A stretch of 64,000 nucleotides of DNA from Azospirillum brasilense. GTDB taxonomy: Bacteria > Pseudomonadota > Alphaproteobacteria > Azospirillales > Azospirillaceae. The notes under the pieces are model-generated. The model was given only the letters and a program-made list of their open reading frames with translations. It was not told where the DNA came from and searched no databases. Positions 34,328 through 44,251 of this stretch are shown piece by piece. The stretch is taken from contig NZ_CP012914.1 of NCBI RefSeq assembly GCF_001315015.1, positions 1,116,001 through 1,180,000 of the forward strand. The letters run 5' to 3'. Both the position numbers and the translations under genes were made by a program. Position 1 is the stretch's first letter. Each line of letters opens with the position of its first letter.

Positions 34328-35551
34328 ATGACCGGGGGCTTCGGCCCCCTTCTGCCCGAGGAGCGGGCGGACGCCACGACCCTGGTCCGCCAGGGCTTCG
34401 GCATTCCCCGCGAGTATTTCGACCGGTCGGTGGAGCTCTTCGGGCCGGACGTGATGCGCGGCCTGCGTGCCGGACCGGAGGCGGGGCGCGCCGGCGGGCT
34501 CGTCGCCTGCGCCGCCGTCTGGCCGATGGACCAGTGGTTCGGCGGGCGCCCGGTGCCGTCCTGCGGCGTGGCGGCGGTGACTGTCGATCCGGCGGAGCGC
34601 GGGCGCGGCTACGGCACCGCACTGATGCGCGGCCTGTTGGAGGAGGCGCGGGCCGGGGGCGCCGCGCTGTCGGTGCTCTATCCGGCGACCCTGCCGGTCT
34701 ACACCCGCCTCGGCTTCGGGCGGGGTGGGGTGTCCTTCGACTGGAGCGCCCCGCCGGCCGTCCTTTCCGCCGGGCCGCCGCCGGGAGACGGATGGATTCG
34801 CCGGACCGAGGCCAGCGACGCCAGCCCCCTTGCGGCGCTACGCCGCAGCCTGCTCTCCACCAACAACGGTCTGGTGGAGCGCAATGAAGGGCTTTGGAGC
34901 TTCGCCCTCTGCCCGGACGGAGTTCCGTCCGATGTTTACACTTTTGGTGGTTCTGGCGGCCCCGAGGGCTACGTTGCGGTGGCGCCACCCGCTGATAGAA
35001 AACTCCATGTTGCGGATCTCTGCCTCATCAGCCCGCGCGCGGTGCGGCTGGCCCAGGGGTTCCTGGCCGGTTACCGGGCGCAGATCGACCGCGTGACGTG
35101 GCGCGGCGGACCCGACGATCCGCTGGTTCTGCTGGCGCCGGAACGCGGGGTGCGTACGGAAGCCTGCGACGAATGGTTGCTGCGTATTCTTGACGTGCCG
35201 TGCGCTCTGGAAAGCCGCGGCTACCCATCAAGGGTTGTGGGAGAATTGGTCCTTGATGTATCGGATGCGCTGATTCCGGAGAATTCCGGCTGCTTCCGGT
35301 TGTGCTTGTCCGATGGGAGAGCCGCCGTGCGCCGGTTGCCGAGGGCTCCGAACAGCGCTGAAAAGGCCGGCGGAAAGACGGATGGAGCGGTGCTGTCTCT
35401 GTCCATCGCCGCGCTCTCCAGCCTCTACAGCGGGCACAAGGGGCCGCACGCTCTCCGTCAGGTTGGCCTTCTGCGCGGAAACGATGAGGCGTTGGCGCTG
35501 GCGGCGCTGTTTTTCTCGGGGCCGGCGCCCTGGATGCCGGACCGTTTCTGA
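34328..35551 (+). CDS. Eis-like GNAT N-acetyltransferase
   Basis: A 407-residue protein. The N-terminal GNAT domain has AVTVDPAERGRGYGTALMRGLLEEARAGG (acetyl-CoA loop), YPATLPVYTRLGF and a second GNAT-like segment (about 155-280). A C-terminal sterol-carrier-like domain ends in SIAALSSLYSGHKGPHALRQVGL. This three-part layout is that of Eis, which acetylates aminoglycosides at several positions in mycobacteria; whether this one acts on antibiotics is unknown. ATG 34328 follows the acyl-CoA synthetase stop by 5 bp, in the same GTGA-N5-ATG arrangement seen at ybjN/proC. Confidence 0.85.
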   Translation: MTGGFGPLLPEERADATTLVRQGFGIPREYFDRSVELFGPDVMRGLRAGPEAGRAGGLVACAAVWPMDQWFGGRPVPSCGVAAVTVDPAERGRGYGTALMRGLLEEARAGGAALSVLYPATLPVYTRLGFGRGGVSFDWSAPPAVLSAGPPPGDGWIRRTEASDASPLAALRRSLLSTNNGLVERNEGLWSFALCPDGVPSDVYTFGGSGGPEGYVAVAPPADRKLHVADLCLISPRAVRLAQGFLAGYRAQIDRVTWRGGPDDPLVLLAPERGVRTEACDEWLLRILDVPCALESRGYPSRVVGELVLDVSDALIPENSGCFRLCLSDGRAAVRRLPRAPNSAEKAGGKTDGAVLSLSIAALSSLYSGHKGPHALRQVGLLRGNDEALALAALFFSGPAPWMPDRF

Positions 35552-35672
35552 AGCGGTGATACCAGTTGCGTTTATCAAACCAGAAATTAACCCTTTCTGA
35601 TGTATCCCTTAGCGACAAAGGCATGACGACGGCCAAAGCATAAGGCCGTACGATCCGGGGGAGCCCGATTTC

Positions 35673-38075
35673 ATGACGATTGGAACGCGGATTGCGCTCG
35701 GTTTTGCAGCGGTCCTTCTAATGACGGTTGCCGTGGCGTTCGTTGGTTGGAACAGCCTGCGCACCTACGCCGGACGCGTCGATCTGGCAGCCCACACCGC
35801 CGAACTGGACGCCCGGTTAAAAACCGTGCGGATCGAGGAAGCCCGTTTCGTCACCGAGCGGGACTCCAAGGCCGCCGACAACGTGCCCGGCATGCTGGAC
35901 CGGCTGCGCGACGAGGCGCAGGGCACGCGGTCTGCGCTGGAGGACGCCGGCAGCATCCGGCTGGTCGACGAGATCCTGTCGGGCATCGCCGGCTATCGCA
36001 GCGCCTTCGCCAACTTCGTCGCCCAGGACAAGGAGGCTCGCGCCCGCACCCAGAGCATGGAGACGCGTGCCCAGGCCCTGCGGGAGATCGCGGAGAAGAT
36101 CGGCAACCAGCAGTCCGACCGCTACGACCAGAACATGGTCAGCCTGAAGGACGCGGAACACGCCGTGCGGCAGAGCCGCGACACCTCCGACCGCGCCGAC
36201 CGGCTGATCGAGATGGTGTTGGAGGCGCGACGCCTCCAGTCCGACTTCGCCCACACACGCAATCCCGCGACCATGGCCGCCGCCGGGGAGGCCATCGCCG
36301 CCCTGCTGGCCAACGCGGAGACCATTGAGAAGGATCTCGTCGGCACCAACGACGAGGAGCTGGCCCAACGGATCGTCACCATCGCCGGCGCCTACCGGAT
36401 GGTGTTCGAGCAGGCTGGCGCCGAAGGTGTCGGCGATTCGGCCAGCGGCCGCATCCAGGCGCTGGATCGCCATGCGCACGAGATCCAGAACCTCGCCCAC
36501 GAGATGCAGGAGAACCAGGCGATGGTCTCCAGTGCGCTCCAGGAAGCCGCGAATTTCGCCCAGAGCGAGGTGAACGAGGCCGTTCAACTGCGCGGCATCG
36601 CCATGCGCCTGATCCAGGGCGCGCAGGCTGCAATGCTGGGCCAGCGCGACTTCATCCTGATGAGCGGGGAGGACGCACGCGGGCGGGTGCACGGCGCGGT
36701 GAAGGAGACGCTGGCGCTTGCCACCCAGGCCGGAGCCGTGCTGGTTGATTCGGAAGGGCGTGCGCTGATTGCCGCCATCACCGAGGCGGCGCAGGCCTTC
36801 GACGGGGAGTTCGCCGCCCTGGTCACCGCCAGCGAGAACCAACGCACCGCCTCCAGGACCATGGCCAAGGCCGCGGGCGATGTCAGCGAGCAGGTGGCCC
36901 GTCTCGTCTCCATCCAGCGCGACGACCGCGAGAACGGGCGGAGCGGGGCGGAACTGATCATCATCATCGGTGCCGCCGTGGCGTTGGCTCTGGGCATGGT
37001 CATGGCCTGGATCATCGACCGCGCCATCACCCACCCGATGCACGCCATGACCAAGGCGATGGGCCGGCTGGCCGAAGGCGACCTGACGGTGGACATCCCC
37101 GGCGGCGACCGCCGGGACGAATTGCGCGCCATGGCCGACGCGCTCAGCGTCTTCAAGGAGAACGCCCTGGAGATGCAGCGCATGGAGGGCGAGCGGGAGG
37201 AGATGCGCCGGCAGATCGACGCAGACCGCCGCCGCACGATGAACGAGTTCGCCAACGGTTTCGAACAGGCGGTGTCGGGCGTCGTCCTGTCGCTGACCGA
37301 GTCCGCCGGCAATCTGGGCCGCGATGCGCAGGAGATGTCGTCCGACGCCGCCCTGACCACGGCCAAGTCGAGCGCCGTCGCCGCGGCGTCGGAACAGGCG
37401 TCGAGCAACGTGCAGACCGTCGCGGCGGCGGCAGAGGAACTGTCCTCGTCCATCGCCGAGATTTCCCGCCAGCTCAACAGCAGTTCGCAGGTGGCGGTGG
37501 GGGCGGCGGCCAAGGCGACGGAGACCAACGGCATCGTCGAAGGGCTGGCCGAAGCGGCGCAGCGCATCGGGCAGGTGGTGGACCTGATCGGCGAGATCGC
37601 CGAGCAGACCAATCTGCTGGCCCTGAACGCGACCATCGAGGCGGCGCGGGCCGGGGAGGCCGGAAAGGGCTTCGCGGTGGTGGCGACGGAGGTGAAGAAC
37701 CTCGCCGGCCAGACCGCCAAGGCGACCGAGGAGATTTCCAGCCAGGTGGCGCAGATGCAGGCGGCGACGGGCGGGGCGGTGGGCGCCATCCGCACCATCT
37801 CCGACGCGGTCGGCACCATCAGCAGCACGGTCAGCGAAATCGCCCGCGCCATGGAGCAACAGGGTCTCGCCACCCGCGAGATCGCCCAGAACGTCAACCA
37901 GGCCGCCGAGGGCACTCAGGAGGTGATGCACCACATCGCCGAAGTGACCAACGCCGCCACCAAGACCGGCGGCGCCGCCGACGCGGTGCTGAGCGCCAGC
38001 CGGACGCTGGCTGGTCAGGCCGAGCATCTGCGGTCCGAGGTGCAGGGCTTCCTGAATAAGGTGCGGACCGCCTGA
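35673..38075 (+). CDS. Methyl-accepting chemotaxis protein with large helical sensor
   Basis: An 800-residue transmembrane chemoreceptor. TM1 is near 7-25 and TM2 near 427-449 ([21 protein letters not shown]), leaving a periplasmic helical sensor of about 400 residues, larger than a simple four-helix bundle. It is predicted all-helical and may be a two-module (HBM-like) sensor. HAMP follows ([20 protein letters not shown]), then the signalling domain with the hairpin tip [33 protein letters not shown]. It passes signals to CheA/CheW; the ligand is unknown. It is transcribed alone. Confidence 0.95.
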   Translation: MTIGTRIALGFAAVLLMTVAVAFVGWNSLRTYAGRVDLAAHTAELDARLKTVRIEEARFVTERDSKAADNVPGMLDRLRDEAQGTRSALEDAGSIRLVDEILSGIAGYRSAFANFVAQDKEARARTQSMETRAQALREIAEKIGNQQSDRYDQNMVSLKDAEHAVRQSRDTSDRADRLIEMVLEARRLQSDFAHTRNPATMAAAGEAIAALLANAETIEKDLVGTNDEELAQRIVTIAGAYRMVFEQAGAEGVGDSASGRIQALDRHAHEIQNLAHEMQENQAMVSSALQEAANFAQSEVNEAVQLRGIAMRLIQGAQAAMLGQRDFILMSGEDARGRVHGAVKETLALATQAGAVLVDSEGRALIAAITEAAQAFDGEFAALVTASENQRTASRTMAKAAGDVSEQVARLVSIQRDDRENGRSGAELIIIIGAAVALALGMVMAWIIDRAITHPMHAMTKAMGRLAEGDLTVDIPGGDRRDELRAMADALSVFKENALEMQRMEGEREEMRRQIDADRRRTMNEFANGFEQAVSGVVLSLTESAGNLGRDAQEMSSDAALTTAKSSAVAAASEQASSNVQTVAAAAEELSSSIAEISRQLNSSSQVAVGAAAKATETNGIVEGLAEAAQRIGQVVDLIGEIAEQTNLLALNATIEAARAGEAGKGFAVVATEVKNLAGQTAKATEEISSQVAQMQAATGGAVGAIRTISDAVGTISSTVSEIARAMEQQGLATREIAQNVNQAAEGTQEVMHHIAEVTNAATKTGGAADAVLSASRTLAGQAEHLRSEVQGFLNKVRTA

Positions 38076-38086
38076 TCGCGGTCCGC
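38063..38086. terminator. Hairpin at the 3' end of the chemoreceptor gene
   Basis: GCGGACCGC and GCGGTCCGC form a perfect 9-bp stem around CTGATC, which contains the MCP stop codon (TGA at 38073). There is no U-tract, so factor-dependent or partial termination is likelier. Confidence 0.45.
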
Positions 38087-38183
38087 CGGGGGGCCGGGGG
38101 CCGAAAAATCCCCCGACCCGTCCCCGTTGCTTTCGCACGGGGCATCTGTTAAGCCGCGCCGAGCCTCACGGACGCGAGATCTC

Positions 38184-39419
38184 ATGGACTTCTCCTTGTC
38201 ACAGCGCGACTCCGCCCGGGGCACACCCGACGCGATTCTGGCGGGTGTCGCCGGCGTCGCGGTGGCGTCTCTCGGCCCGCTGGCCTCGATGGCGCCGCGC
38301 GGTTTGCCGGTCTGGGCCGTTCTGATCGCCCTGGTGGGACTGGCCGGTCTGGCCCGCCGTGGCGCCCTGGGGCGGCTGCAACGGGCGATGCCCGGCACCG
38401 CCTTGGTTCTGGCCTTTCTGGCCCTGGCCTCCCTTTCCATCCTGTGGAGCCCGTCGCCGCGCGCCGGTTTGACGGTGGTGGAGATCGCCTATATCGGCCT
38501 CGGCGCGCTGGCCGGCGGTGCGTGGCTGTCCTCGCTGCCGGGGGTGGAGGCGCGTCGGCTGATCGGCCTGTTCCTGATCGGCGTGTTCGCCGGGGTCCTG
38601 CTGTTCGCGGTGGAGGCCGCGCTGGATTTCCCGCTGCACCGCTGGTGGAACCACGTGCCGGCGGGCGTCGAGATTGCCGAGACCAACGTGCCAAAGCGCA
38701 CGGCGGTTTTGCTCTGTCTGCTGGTCTGGCCGGCGGCGATGGCGCTCGATCGGGCCGGACGGCGGGGGCTGGCCGTCGCGCTTCCCGCGGTCTTCGCAGC
38801 GGCCTGCCTGCTGCTGACCAGCCGCTCGGCCATGCTGGGCATCGTCACGGGCGGGGCGGTCTTCGCGCTCGCCGTCTGGTCGCCGCGTCTCGTCCGCGGG
38901 GTGCTGGCGGCGGTCCTCGCGGTGGCCTTCACCTTCGTCTTGCCGCTGGTGCTGCTGTTCGATCGCGTGCTGAACCTGGACGGCGCCGACTGGCTGTTCC
39001 GATCAGCGCAGCACCGGGTGGAGATTTGGGGCATGGCCGCCAATCGGGCGCTGGAGACTCCCTTCTTCGGACAGGGCATAGACGCCTCCCGCGCGTTGGA
39101 GCCGGAGGGGGCGGTGTCCCGTTTCGGCACGCTGACCGACAGCTTGTTGCCGCTGCACCCCCACAACGCCTTCCTTCAGGTCTGGCTGGAGCTTGGCGCC
39201 TTCGGCGCCGCGCTGGCCCTGGCGGCGGCGCTGCTGCTCCTGTTCGGCACGGGGCGGATGGAGCGGCGGCTGCAACCCTTCGCACTGGCTCTCTTCGCAT
39301 CGGCGTTGGCAATGGCGAGCACGGCCTACGGCATCTGGCAGGCGTGGTGGATGGGCGGCATGCTTGCCGCCGGCCTGATGCTCCGCTTGGCCGCGCGCAC
39401 CCCGGCGGGGGGCGAATGA
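38184..39419 (+). CDS. O-antigen ligase family membrane protein (Wzy_C)
   Basis: A 411-residue protein with about ten transmembrane segments. The loop LFRSAQHRVEIWGMAANRALETPFFGQGIDASR and the DSLLPLHPHNAFLQVWLELGAFGAAL block, with the conserved H-x-H/N, are the Wzy_C (RfaL/WaaL) signature. Such proteins join O-antigen or exopolysaccharide to its acceptor at the periplasmic face. The ATG at 38184 is chosen; a TTG at 38127 is possible. The stop overlaps the next start (ATGA), so it is translated together with the glycosyltransferase. Confidence 0.9.
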   Translation: MDFSLSQRDSARGTPDAILAGVAGVAVASLGPLASMAPRGLPVWAVLIALVGLAGLARRGALGRLQRAMPGTALVLAFLALASLSILWSPSPRAGLTVVEIAYIGLGALAGGAWLSSLPGVEARRLIGLFLIGVFAGVLLFAVEAALDFPLHRWWNHVPAGVEIAETNVPKRTAVLLCLLVWPAAMALDRAGRRGLAVALPAVFAAACLLLTSRSAMLGIVTGGAVFALAVWSPRLVRGVLAAVLAVAFTFVLPLVLLFDRVLNLDGADWLFRSAQHRVEIWGMAANRALETPFFGQGIDASRALEPEGAVSRFGTLTDSLLPLHPHNAFLQVWLELGAFGAALALAAALLLLFGTGRMERRLQPFALALFASALAMASTAYGIWQAWWMGGMLAAGLMLRLAARTPAGGE

Positions 39420-40360
39420 CGGTGGAGAGCGGCAACGAACCCCGCCGCGTTCTGGTCATCAAGCTGGGTGCCTTCGGAGATTTCTTCCTGGCACAGACCG
39501 CCTTTTCGGCCATCCGGCGGCACCACGCCGCCGACCATCTGGCGCTGATGACCCTGCCGTCCCTGGCCCCGCTCGCCCGCCTCAGCGGCCTGTTCGACGA
39601 GGTCTTGGAGGATCCGCGCGAGCGGTCGCTCGGGGCCTATCGGCGCGTCCGCCGCCTGCTGCGCGCCGGGCGCTTCGACCGGGTCTACGACCTTCAGGCG
39701 CAGCCGCGCATCGACCGCTATTTCTGGCTGCTCGCCCCCGGCCCCTGGCCGGAATGGTCGGGCACGGCCTGGGGCGCTTCGCACCGCGACCAGTATCCGG
39801 GTCGCCGCAAGGTGCCGGTGATCGAGCGCTACACCCGGCAACTGGCCCCCTTCGGAATCGTGCCGGAGGCGGTGCCGGACCTGTCCTGGCTCGACGCCGA
39901 CACCGGCGGTTTCGGCCTTACCGCACCCTACGCCTTGCTGATTCCCGGTTCCTCCCCCGGGCGCCCCGACAAGCGCTGGCCAGCCGAACGCTACGGTGAG
40001 CTGGCATGTCTGCTGGCGGCCCGCGGGGTCACGCCGGTCGTGCTGGGCACGGCCATCGAGGCGGACCTCGCGCGGGCTATCACCGCCGCCTGTCCGCAGG
40101 CGGTGGACCTGACCAGCAGCACCAGCGTGCCGGAGATCGCCGGGTTGGCCCGCCGGGCCTGGGCGGCGGTCGGGAACGACACCGGCCCCACACATCTGGT
40201 GGCGTCCGTCGGTTGTCCCACACTGGGTCTCTATTGCGATGCCTCCGTCCCGATCCAGGCCAACGGGCCGTGCATGGTCGTCCACCACCGGCCATCCTTC
40301 GCTGACATGGACGTTGGGGGGGTGCTGGCGGCGATGGACGCTCTTCCGTCGAGCCGGTAG
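39416..40360 (+). CDS. Family 9 glycosyltransferase (heptosyltransferase-like)
   Basis: A 314-residue GT9 protein. VLVIKLGAFGDFFLAQTAFSAIRRHH is the GT9 start. LLIPGSSPGRPDKRWPAERYGELACLL, then WAAVGNDTGPTHLVASVGCPTLGLYC, contain the nucleotide-sugar-binding residues. Members add heptose or related sugars to the lipopolysaccharide core. Its overlap with the O-antigen ligase gene and the flippase-like gene downstream point to lipopolysaccharide or exopolysaccharide assembly. The sugar is inferred from family only. Confidence 0.88.
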   Translation: MTVESGNEPRRVLVIKLGAFGDFFLAQTAFSAIRRHHAADHLALMTLPSLAPLARLSGLFDEVLEDPRERSLGAYRRVRRLLRAGRFDRVYDLQAQPRIDRYFWLLAPGPWPEWSGTAWGASHRDQYPGRRKVPVIERYTRQLAPFGIVPEAVPDLSWLDADTGGFGLTAPYALLIPGSSPGRPDKRWPAERYGELACLLAARGVTPVVLGTAIEADLARAITAACPQAVDLTSSTSVPEIAGLARRAWAAVGNDTGPTHLVASVGCPTLGLYCDASVPIQANGPCMVVHHRPSFADMDVGGVLAAMDALPSSR

Positions 40361-40387
40361 AGTGCCGCCGATCGTTTTGCAGGAGCC

Positions 40388-41383
40388 GTGAAGGTTTTGA
40401 GCAGTCAGGACGTCAGCGCCATGCCCGCCGACGCGGTCACCCTGCCCGCCGGAAAGCCGGGTGGGCGCCTGATGCTGCTCGCCAAGCTGGCGGTGACCCT
40501 GGCGGTTCTCGGCGTTCTGGGCGTCAACGCCGACTGGCCGGCCCTGCTGACGCGCGTCACCGGAGCGGACCCCGTCTGGCTGGCCGCCGGCTTCATGGCG
40601 AAGCTGCTCGCCGTGGTCTGCGCCGGGGAACGCTGGCGCGACGCCCTGTGGGCTGCGGGCGAACGGGTGTCGCACGGGCTGGCGATGCGGCTGATGTTCA
40701 CCGGTCTGTTCTTCGGGCAAGTGTTGCCGGGGGCGCTGGGTGGCGACGTGGTGCGCGGCTGGCTGACCTACCGCGGCGGGGCGTCCTCCGCCGCCGTGGT
40801 GCTGGCCCTGGTGCTGGATCGGCTGCTGGCGCTGATCGGCTGCATCCTGCTGCTGTTCCTCGGCCTGCCGCACCTCGTCGCCACCGCGCCGCCCTCGGTT
40901 GCCTGGGCTGGGCCCGTGGCGGTGGCGCTGCTCGCCGTCGCCATGGTGGTGGGGCTCCAGGCGGACCGCCTGCCGCTGCCGGGCGTCCTGCTGCGTCCGC
41001 CGGTCCGGGCGATGCAGGCGCAGGTCGCACGGTTGCGCGCGGCGCTGGTCAGCCGGGCGGCGCTGGCCGGTCTGCTGCACAGCGCGGCGGTGCACGCCTG
41101 CACCGTCTTCGCGGTGATCGCCTACGCCCAGGCGCTGGGCATTCCCTTGCGGGTCCCGGACGCGCTGGCCGTCGTTCCGATGACCATCTTCGCGGCGGCG
41201 CTGCCCATCTCGCTGAACGGCTGGGGCGTGCGGGAAGGGGCCTTCGTCGCCGGCTTCGCGCTCTACGGCCTCGGCGGCACCGACGCGCTGGCCTTGTCGC
41301 TGATGATCGGCCTGTCGGTCACCCTCTCGTCGCTGCCCGGCGGCCTGCTCTGGCTCAGCCTGAAGGGCTCTGCGCGGCCCTGA
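40388..41383 (+). CDS. Lysylphosphatidylglycerol-synthase-type transmembrane protein (UPF0104, flippase-like)
   Basis: A 331-residue polytopic membrane protein with seven or eight hydrophobic segments. MLLAKLAVTLAVLGVLGVN, RLMFTGLFFGQVLPGALGGDVVRGW and AALPISLNGWGVREGAFV are the conserved PF03706 blocks, including the GGDxxR motif. Relatives appear near glycan assembly genes and may move lipid-linked intermediates. It starts at GTG 40388 after AGGAG. Its last 29 bp overlap the 3' end of the convergent queG gene. The precise substrate is unknown. Confidence 0.88.
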   Translation: MKVLSSQDVSAMPADAVTLPAGKPGGRLMLLAKLAVTLAVLGVLGVNADWPALLTRVTGADPVWLAAGFMAKLLAVVCAGERWRDALWAAGERVSHGLAMRLMFTGLFFGQVLPGALGGDVVRGWLTYRGGASSAAVVLALVLDRLLALIGCILLLFLGLPHLVATAPPSVAWAGPVAVALLAVAMVVGLQADRLPLPGVLLRPPVRAMQAQVARLRAALVSRAALAGLLHSAAVHACTVFAVIAYAQALGIPLRVPDALAVVPMTIFAAALPISLNGWGVREGAFVAGFALYGLGGTDALALSLMIGLSVTLSSLPGGLLWLSLKGSARP

Positions 41384-42428
41384 GCCGGGCCAGCGCCCAG
41401 CCGGCGGCGTCCCGCACCACGTCGCTGGAGTCCTCGAGCAGCCGCTCGACCGCCCTTTCGGCTGCTGCGGCGTGGCGGGCGTCGCCGCTGTTTCCCAGAG
41501 CCACCAGGACGTTGCGCACGAAGCGGTCGCGGCCGATCCGCTTGATCGGCGAGCCGCTGAAGACCTGCCGGAAACCCGCGTCGTCCAACTGCGCCAGATC
41601 GGCCAGCCGCGGTGCCGTCAGCTCGGCCCGCGGCAGGAAGGCGGCCTCGCGGGAGCGTTTGGCGAACTTGTTCCAGGGGCAGGCGGCCAGACAGTCATCG
41701 CAGCCGTAGATGCGGTTGCCCATCAGCGGGCGCAGCTCCTCCGGAATCGGTCCCTTGTGCTCGATGGTCAGGTAGGAGATGCAGCGCCGCGCGTCCAACT
41801 GGTTGGGAGCGGGGAAAGCGGCGGTCGGGCAGGCGTCCAGGCAGCGGCGGCATTGGCCGCAACGGTCCACCCCCGGCGGGTCCGGCGGCAGCTCCAGCGT
41901 CGTGTAGACCTCGCCCAGGAACAGCCAGGAGCCGTGGGACCGCGACACGAGGTTGGTGTGCTTGCCCTGCCAGCCCAGCCCGGCCTTCTCGGCCAGCGGC
42001 TTCTCCATCACCGGGGCGGTGTCGACGAAGACCTTCAGCTCCGCCTTGAAGCGGTGGGCGATCCATTGGCCCAGCGTCTTCAGGCGGCCCTTGATGAGGT
42101 CGTGATAGTCGCGGTTCCTCGCATAGACCGACACGATGCCGCGGTCGGGGTGCGCCAGCAGGGCGCGGGGGTCCTCCGCCGGGGCGTAGCTGGTGCCGAG
42201 CGCGATGACGGTGCGCGCCTCCGGCCACAGCGCCTGGGGATGGACGCGGCGGTCGGCCTTGTCCTCCATCCAGCCCATGTCGCCGTGCCGGCCCTGGCGC
42301 AGGAACTCGGCCAGCTGTGCCTTGGCTTCCTCGCCCAGCTCCGCCCGTGCGAAGCCGACCGCGTCGAAGCCCAGCGACAGGGCGCGGTCGCGGATGGCTT
42401 CGCGGATGGAGGTGGCTGGGTCGGGCAT
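41355..42428 (-). CDS. queG: Epoxyqueuosine reductase
   Basis: A 357-residue enzyme that performs the last step of queuosine synthesis, reducing epoxyqueuosine in tRNA with cobalamin and two [4Fe-4S] clusters. CGQCRRCLDACP and YGCDDCLAACPWNKF are the two ferredoxin-like cluster motifs. FVDTAPVMEKPLAEKAGLGWQGKHT and the C-terminal HEAT-like repeats (FVRNVLVALGNSG) are also typical. ATG 42428 fits the family start. It lies beyond an inverted repeat pair from queF. Confidence 0.95.
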   Translation of the reverse strand: MPDPATSIREAIRDRALSLGFDAVGFARAELGEEAKAQLAEFLRQGRHGDMGWMEDKADRRVHPQALWPEARTVIALGTSYAPAEDPRALLAHPDRGIVSVYARNRDYHDLIKGRLKTLGQWIAHRFKAELKVFVDTAPVMEKPLAEKAGLGWQGKHTNLVSRSHGSWLFLGEVYTTLELPPDPPGVDRCGQCRRCLDACPTAAFPAPNQLDARRCISYLTIEHKGPIPEELRPLMGNRIYGCDDCLAACPWNKFAKRSREAAFLPRAELTAPRLADLAQLDDAGFRQVFSGSPIKRIGRDRFVRNVLVALGNSGDARHAAAAERAVERLLEDSSDVVRDAAGWALARLRAAQSPSG

Positions 42429-42449
42429 GGTGATGGCTTGATCGCTTAG

Positions 42450-42567
42450 CCCTCTCCCCTCTGGGGAGAGGGTGGCCCGGAGGGCCGGTGAGGAGGATGC
42501 GCATGGCGTGAGGCTCGGCAAAAGCGCAGCCCCCTCACCCTAACCCTCTCCCCAGAGGGGAGAGGGG
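42450..42567. repeat. Pair of inverted REP-like palindromes
   Basis: Two facing copies of a palindromic unit. The left copy has CCCTCTCCCC-TCTG-GGGAGAGGG (42450-42472) followed by TGGCCCGGAGGGCCGGTGAGG. The right copy is the reverse complement (42531-42567), with the GGCCCGGAGGGCCGG arm reduced to TTAGGG. Each core alone is a perfect hairpin. The pair lies between queF and queG and may limit transcript decay or read-through. It looks like a mobile or REP-type element, not a coding feature. Confidence 0.75.
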
Positions 42568-42591
42568 ATTTAGGAGGGTTACACTCCCGGT

Positions 42592-43056
42592 TCAACCACG
42601 GCCGCGGTAGGTCTGGACGTCCTGCGACGGAATCCACACCCCCTTCGGCGGCTCGCCGGTGGCGTAGAACACGTCGATGGGGATGCCGCCACGCGGGTAC
42701 CAGTAGCCGCCGATGCGCAGCCACACCGGCTTCAGCTCATCCACCAGACGCTTGCCGATGCCGACCGTGCAGGCCTCGTGGAAGGCGCCGTGGTTGCGGA
42801 AGCTGGTCAGGAACAGCTTGAGCGACTTGGATTCCACCAGCCACTCGCCCGGCACATAGTCGATGACCAGATGGGCGAAGTCCGGCTGGCCGGTGATCGG
42901 GCAGAGCGAGGTGAATTCCGGCGCCGTGAAGCGCACGACGTAATTCTCACCGGGGTTCGGGTTCGGCACGCGCTCCAGCACCGCCTCTTCCGGCGTTTTC
43001 GGCTGGACGGTGGCGCCGCCGAGCTGCGTCAGGCCGGCATAGATGTTCTCAGACAT
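42592..43056 (-). CDS. queF: NADPH-dependent 7-cyano-7-deazaguanine reductase
   Basis: A 154-residue enzyme reducing preQ0 to preQ1 for queuosine synthesis. [22 protein letters not shown] has catalytic Cys52 and Asp59. [24 protein letters not shown] supplies the substrate-binding Glu and His. This is the short QueF-I form. Its ATG overlaps the last 8 bp of tgt, so translation is coupled. Confidence 0.96.
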   Translation of the reverse strand: MSENIYAGLTQLGGATVQPKTPEEAVLERVPNPNPGENYVVRFTAPEFTSLCPITGQPDFAHLVIDYVPGEWLVESKSLKLFLTSFRNHGAFHEACTVGIGKRLVDELKPVWLRIGGYWYPRGGIPIDVFYATGEPPKGVWIPSQDVQTYRGRG

Positions 43057-44251
43057 CGGCGGATTCCTTTTTCGCGGGCTTTGCGGGCTTGGCCGGCTTC
43101 ACCTTCAGGTGGGCCAGCGGGTCCTCGGTGGCCGGGACGTCGCCCTCGTTCAGGCGGGCCTCCAGCGCGCTTGCGACCTCCTCGAAGCGGCCGTCCTCGA
43201 TGGCCTGCCGAAGCTCGGCCATCAGGTCCTGGTAGTAATGCAGGTTGTGCCAGGTCAGCAGCATCGGCCCCAGCATCTCGCCCGCCTTGAACAGGTGGTG
43301 CAGATAGGCGCGGCTGTGGTTGCGGCACGCCGGGCAGCCGCATTCCTCGTCGAGCGGCCGCTCGTCGTGGGCGTGGCGGGCGTTGCGGATATTGATGGTG
43401 CCGCGCCGCACGAAGGCCTGACCGGTGCGGCCCGAGCGGGTGGGCATCACGCAATCGAACATGTCGACGCCGCGCCGCACCGCGCCGATCAGGTCGCTGG
43501 GGCGGCCGACGCCCATCAGGTAGCGCGGGCGTTCCTTGACCATCAGCGGCTCGGTGAAGTCGAGCACGGTGAACATCGTCTCCTGGCCCTCGCCCACGGC
43601 CAGCCCGCCGATGGCGTAGCCGTCGAAGCCGATGTCGGACAGCGCGGCCACGCTCTCCGCGCGCAGGTCGGCGTAGACGCCGCCCTGCACGATGCCGAAC
43701 AGGCCGTAGCCGGGCCGCTCGACGAAGGCGTCCTTGCTGCGCTTCGCCCAGCGCATCGACAGGCGCATGGAACTGGCCGCCTGCGCCTCCGTCGCCGGGA
43801 AGGGGGTGCACTCGTCCAGGCACATGGTGATGTTGCTGTCCAGCAGGTGCTGGATCTGGATCGAGCGTTCCGGCGTCAGGTGGTGCTTGCTGCCGTCGAG
43901 GTGGGATTTGAAGGTCACCCCCTCCTCGGTCATGGTGCGCAGGTCCGACAGGGACATCACCTGGAAACCGCCGCTGTCCGTCAGGATCGGCTTGTCCCAG
44001 TTCATGAAGCGGTGCAGGCCGCCCAACTGCCCGACGCGCTCCGCCGTGGGGCGCAGCATCAGGTGGTAGGTGTTGCCGAGCAGGATTTCGGCGCCGGTGG
44101 ATTTCACCGCGTCGCTGGTCATCGCCTTGACGGTGGCGGCGGTGCCCACGGGCATGAAGGCCGGTGTGTTGATGGCGCCATGCGCGGTGGAGACCCGCCC
44201 GCGCCGGGCGCGCCCGTCGGTCTTCAGAAGCTCGAACCCGATCCCGGTCAT
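43049..44251 (-). CDS. tgt: tRNA-guanine transglycosylase
   Basis: A 400-residue TIM-barrel enzyme that exchanges guanine 34 for preQ1 in tRNAs with a GUN anticodon. [16 protein letters not shown] and [17 protein letters not shown] hold the base and the nucleophilic Asp. [17 protein letters not shown] binds zinc. The start overlaps the queA stop (ATGA). The C-terminus carries an extra Lys/Pro-rich tail ([18 protein letters not shown]) not needed for catalysis. Confidence 0.97.
   Translation of the reverse strand: MTGIGFELLKTDGRARRGRVSTAHGAINTPAFMPVGTAATVKAMTSDAVKSTGAEILLGNTYHLMLRPTAERVGQLGGLHRFMNWDKPILTDSGGFQVMSLSDLRTMTEEGVTFKSHLDGSKHHLTPERSIQIQHLLDSNITMCLDECTPFPATEAQAASSMRLSMRWAKRSKDAFVERPGYGLFGIVQGGVYADLRAESVAALSDIGFDGYAIGGLAVGEGQETMFTVLDFTEPLMVKERPRYLMGVGRPSDLIGAVRRGVDMFDCVMPTRSGRTGQAFVRRGTINIRNARHAHDERPLDEECGCPACRNHSRAYLHHLFKAGEMLGPMLLTWHNLHYYQDLMAELRQAIEDGRFEEVASALEARLNEGDVPATEDPLAHLKVKPAKPAKPAKKESADV

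Noticed and set aside
35817..38138. A 773-codon open frame antisense to the first chemoreceptor gene
   Set aside because: It has a low-complexity Gly/His/Arg composition typical of antisense frames in GC-rich coding DNA; the sense strand encodes a complete MCP.
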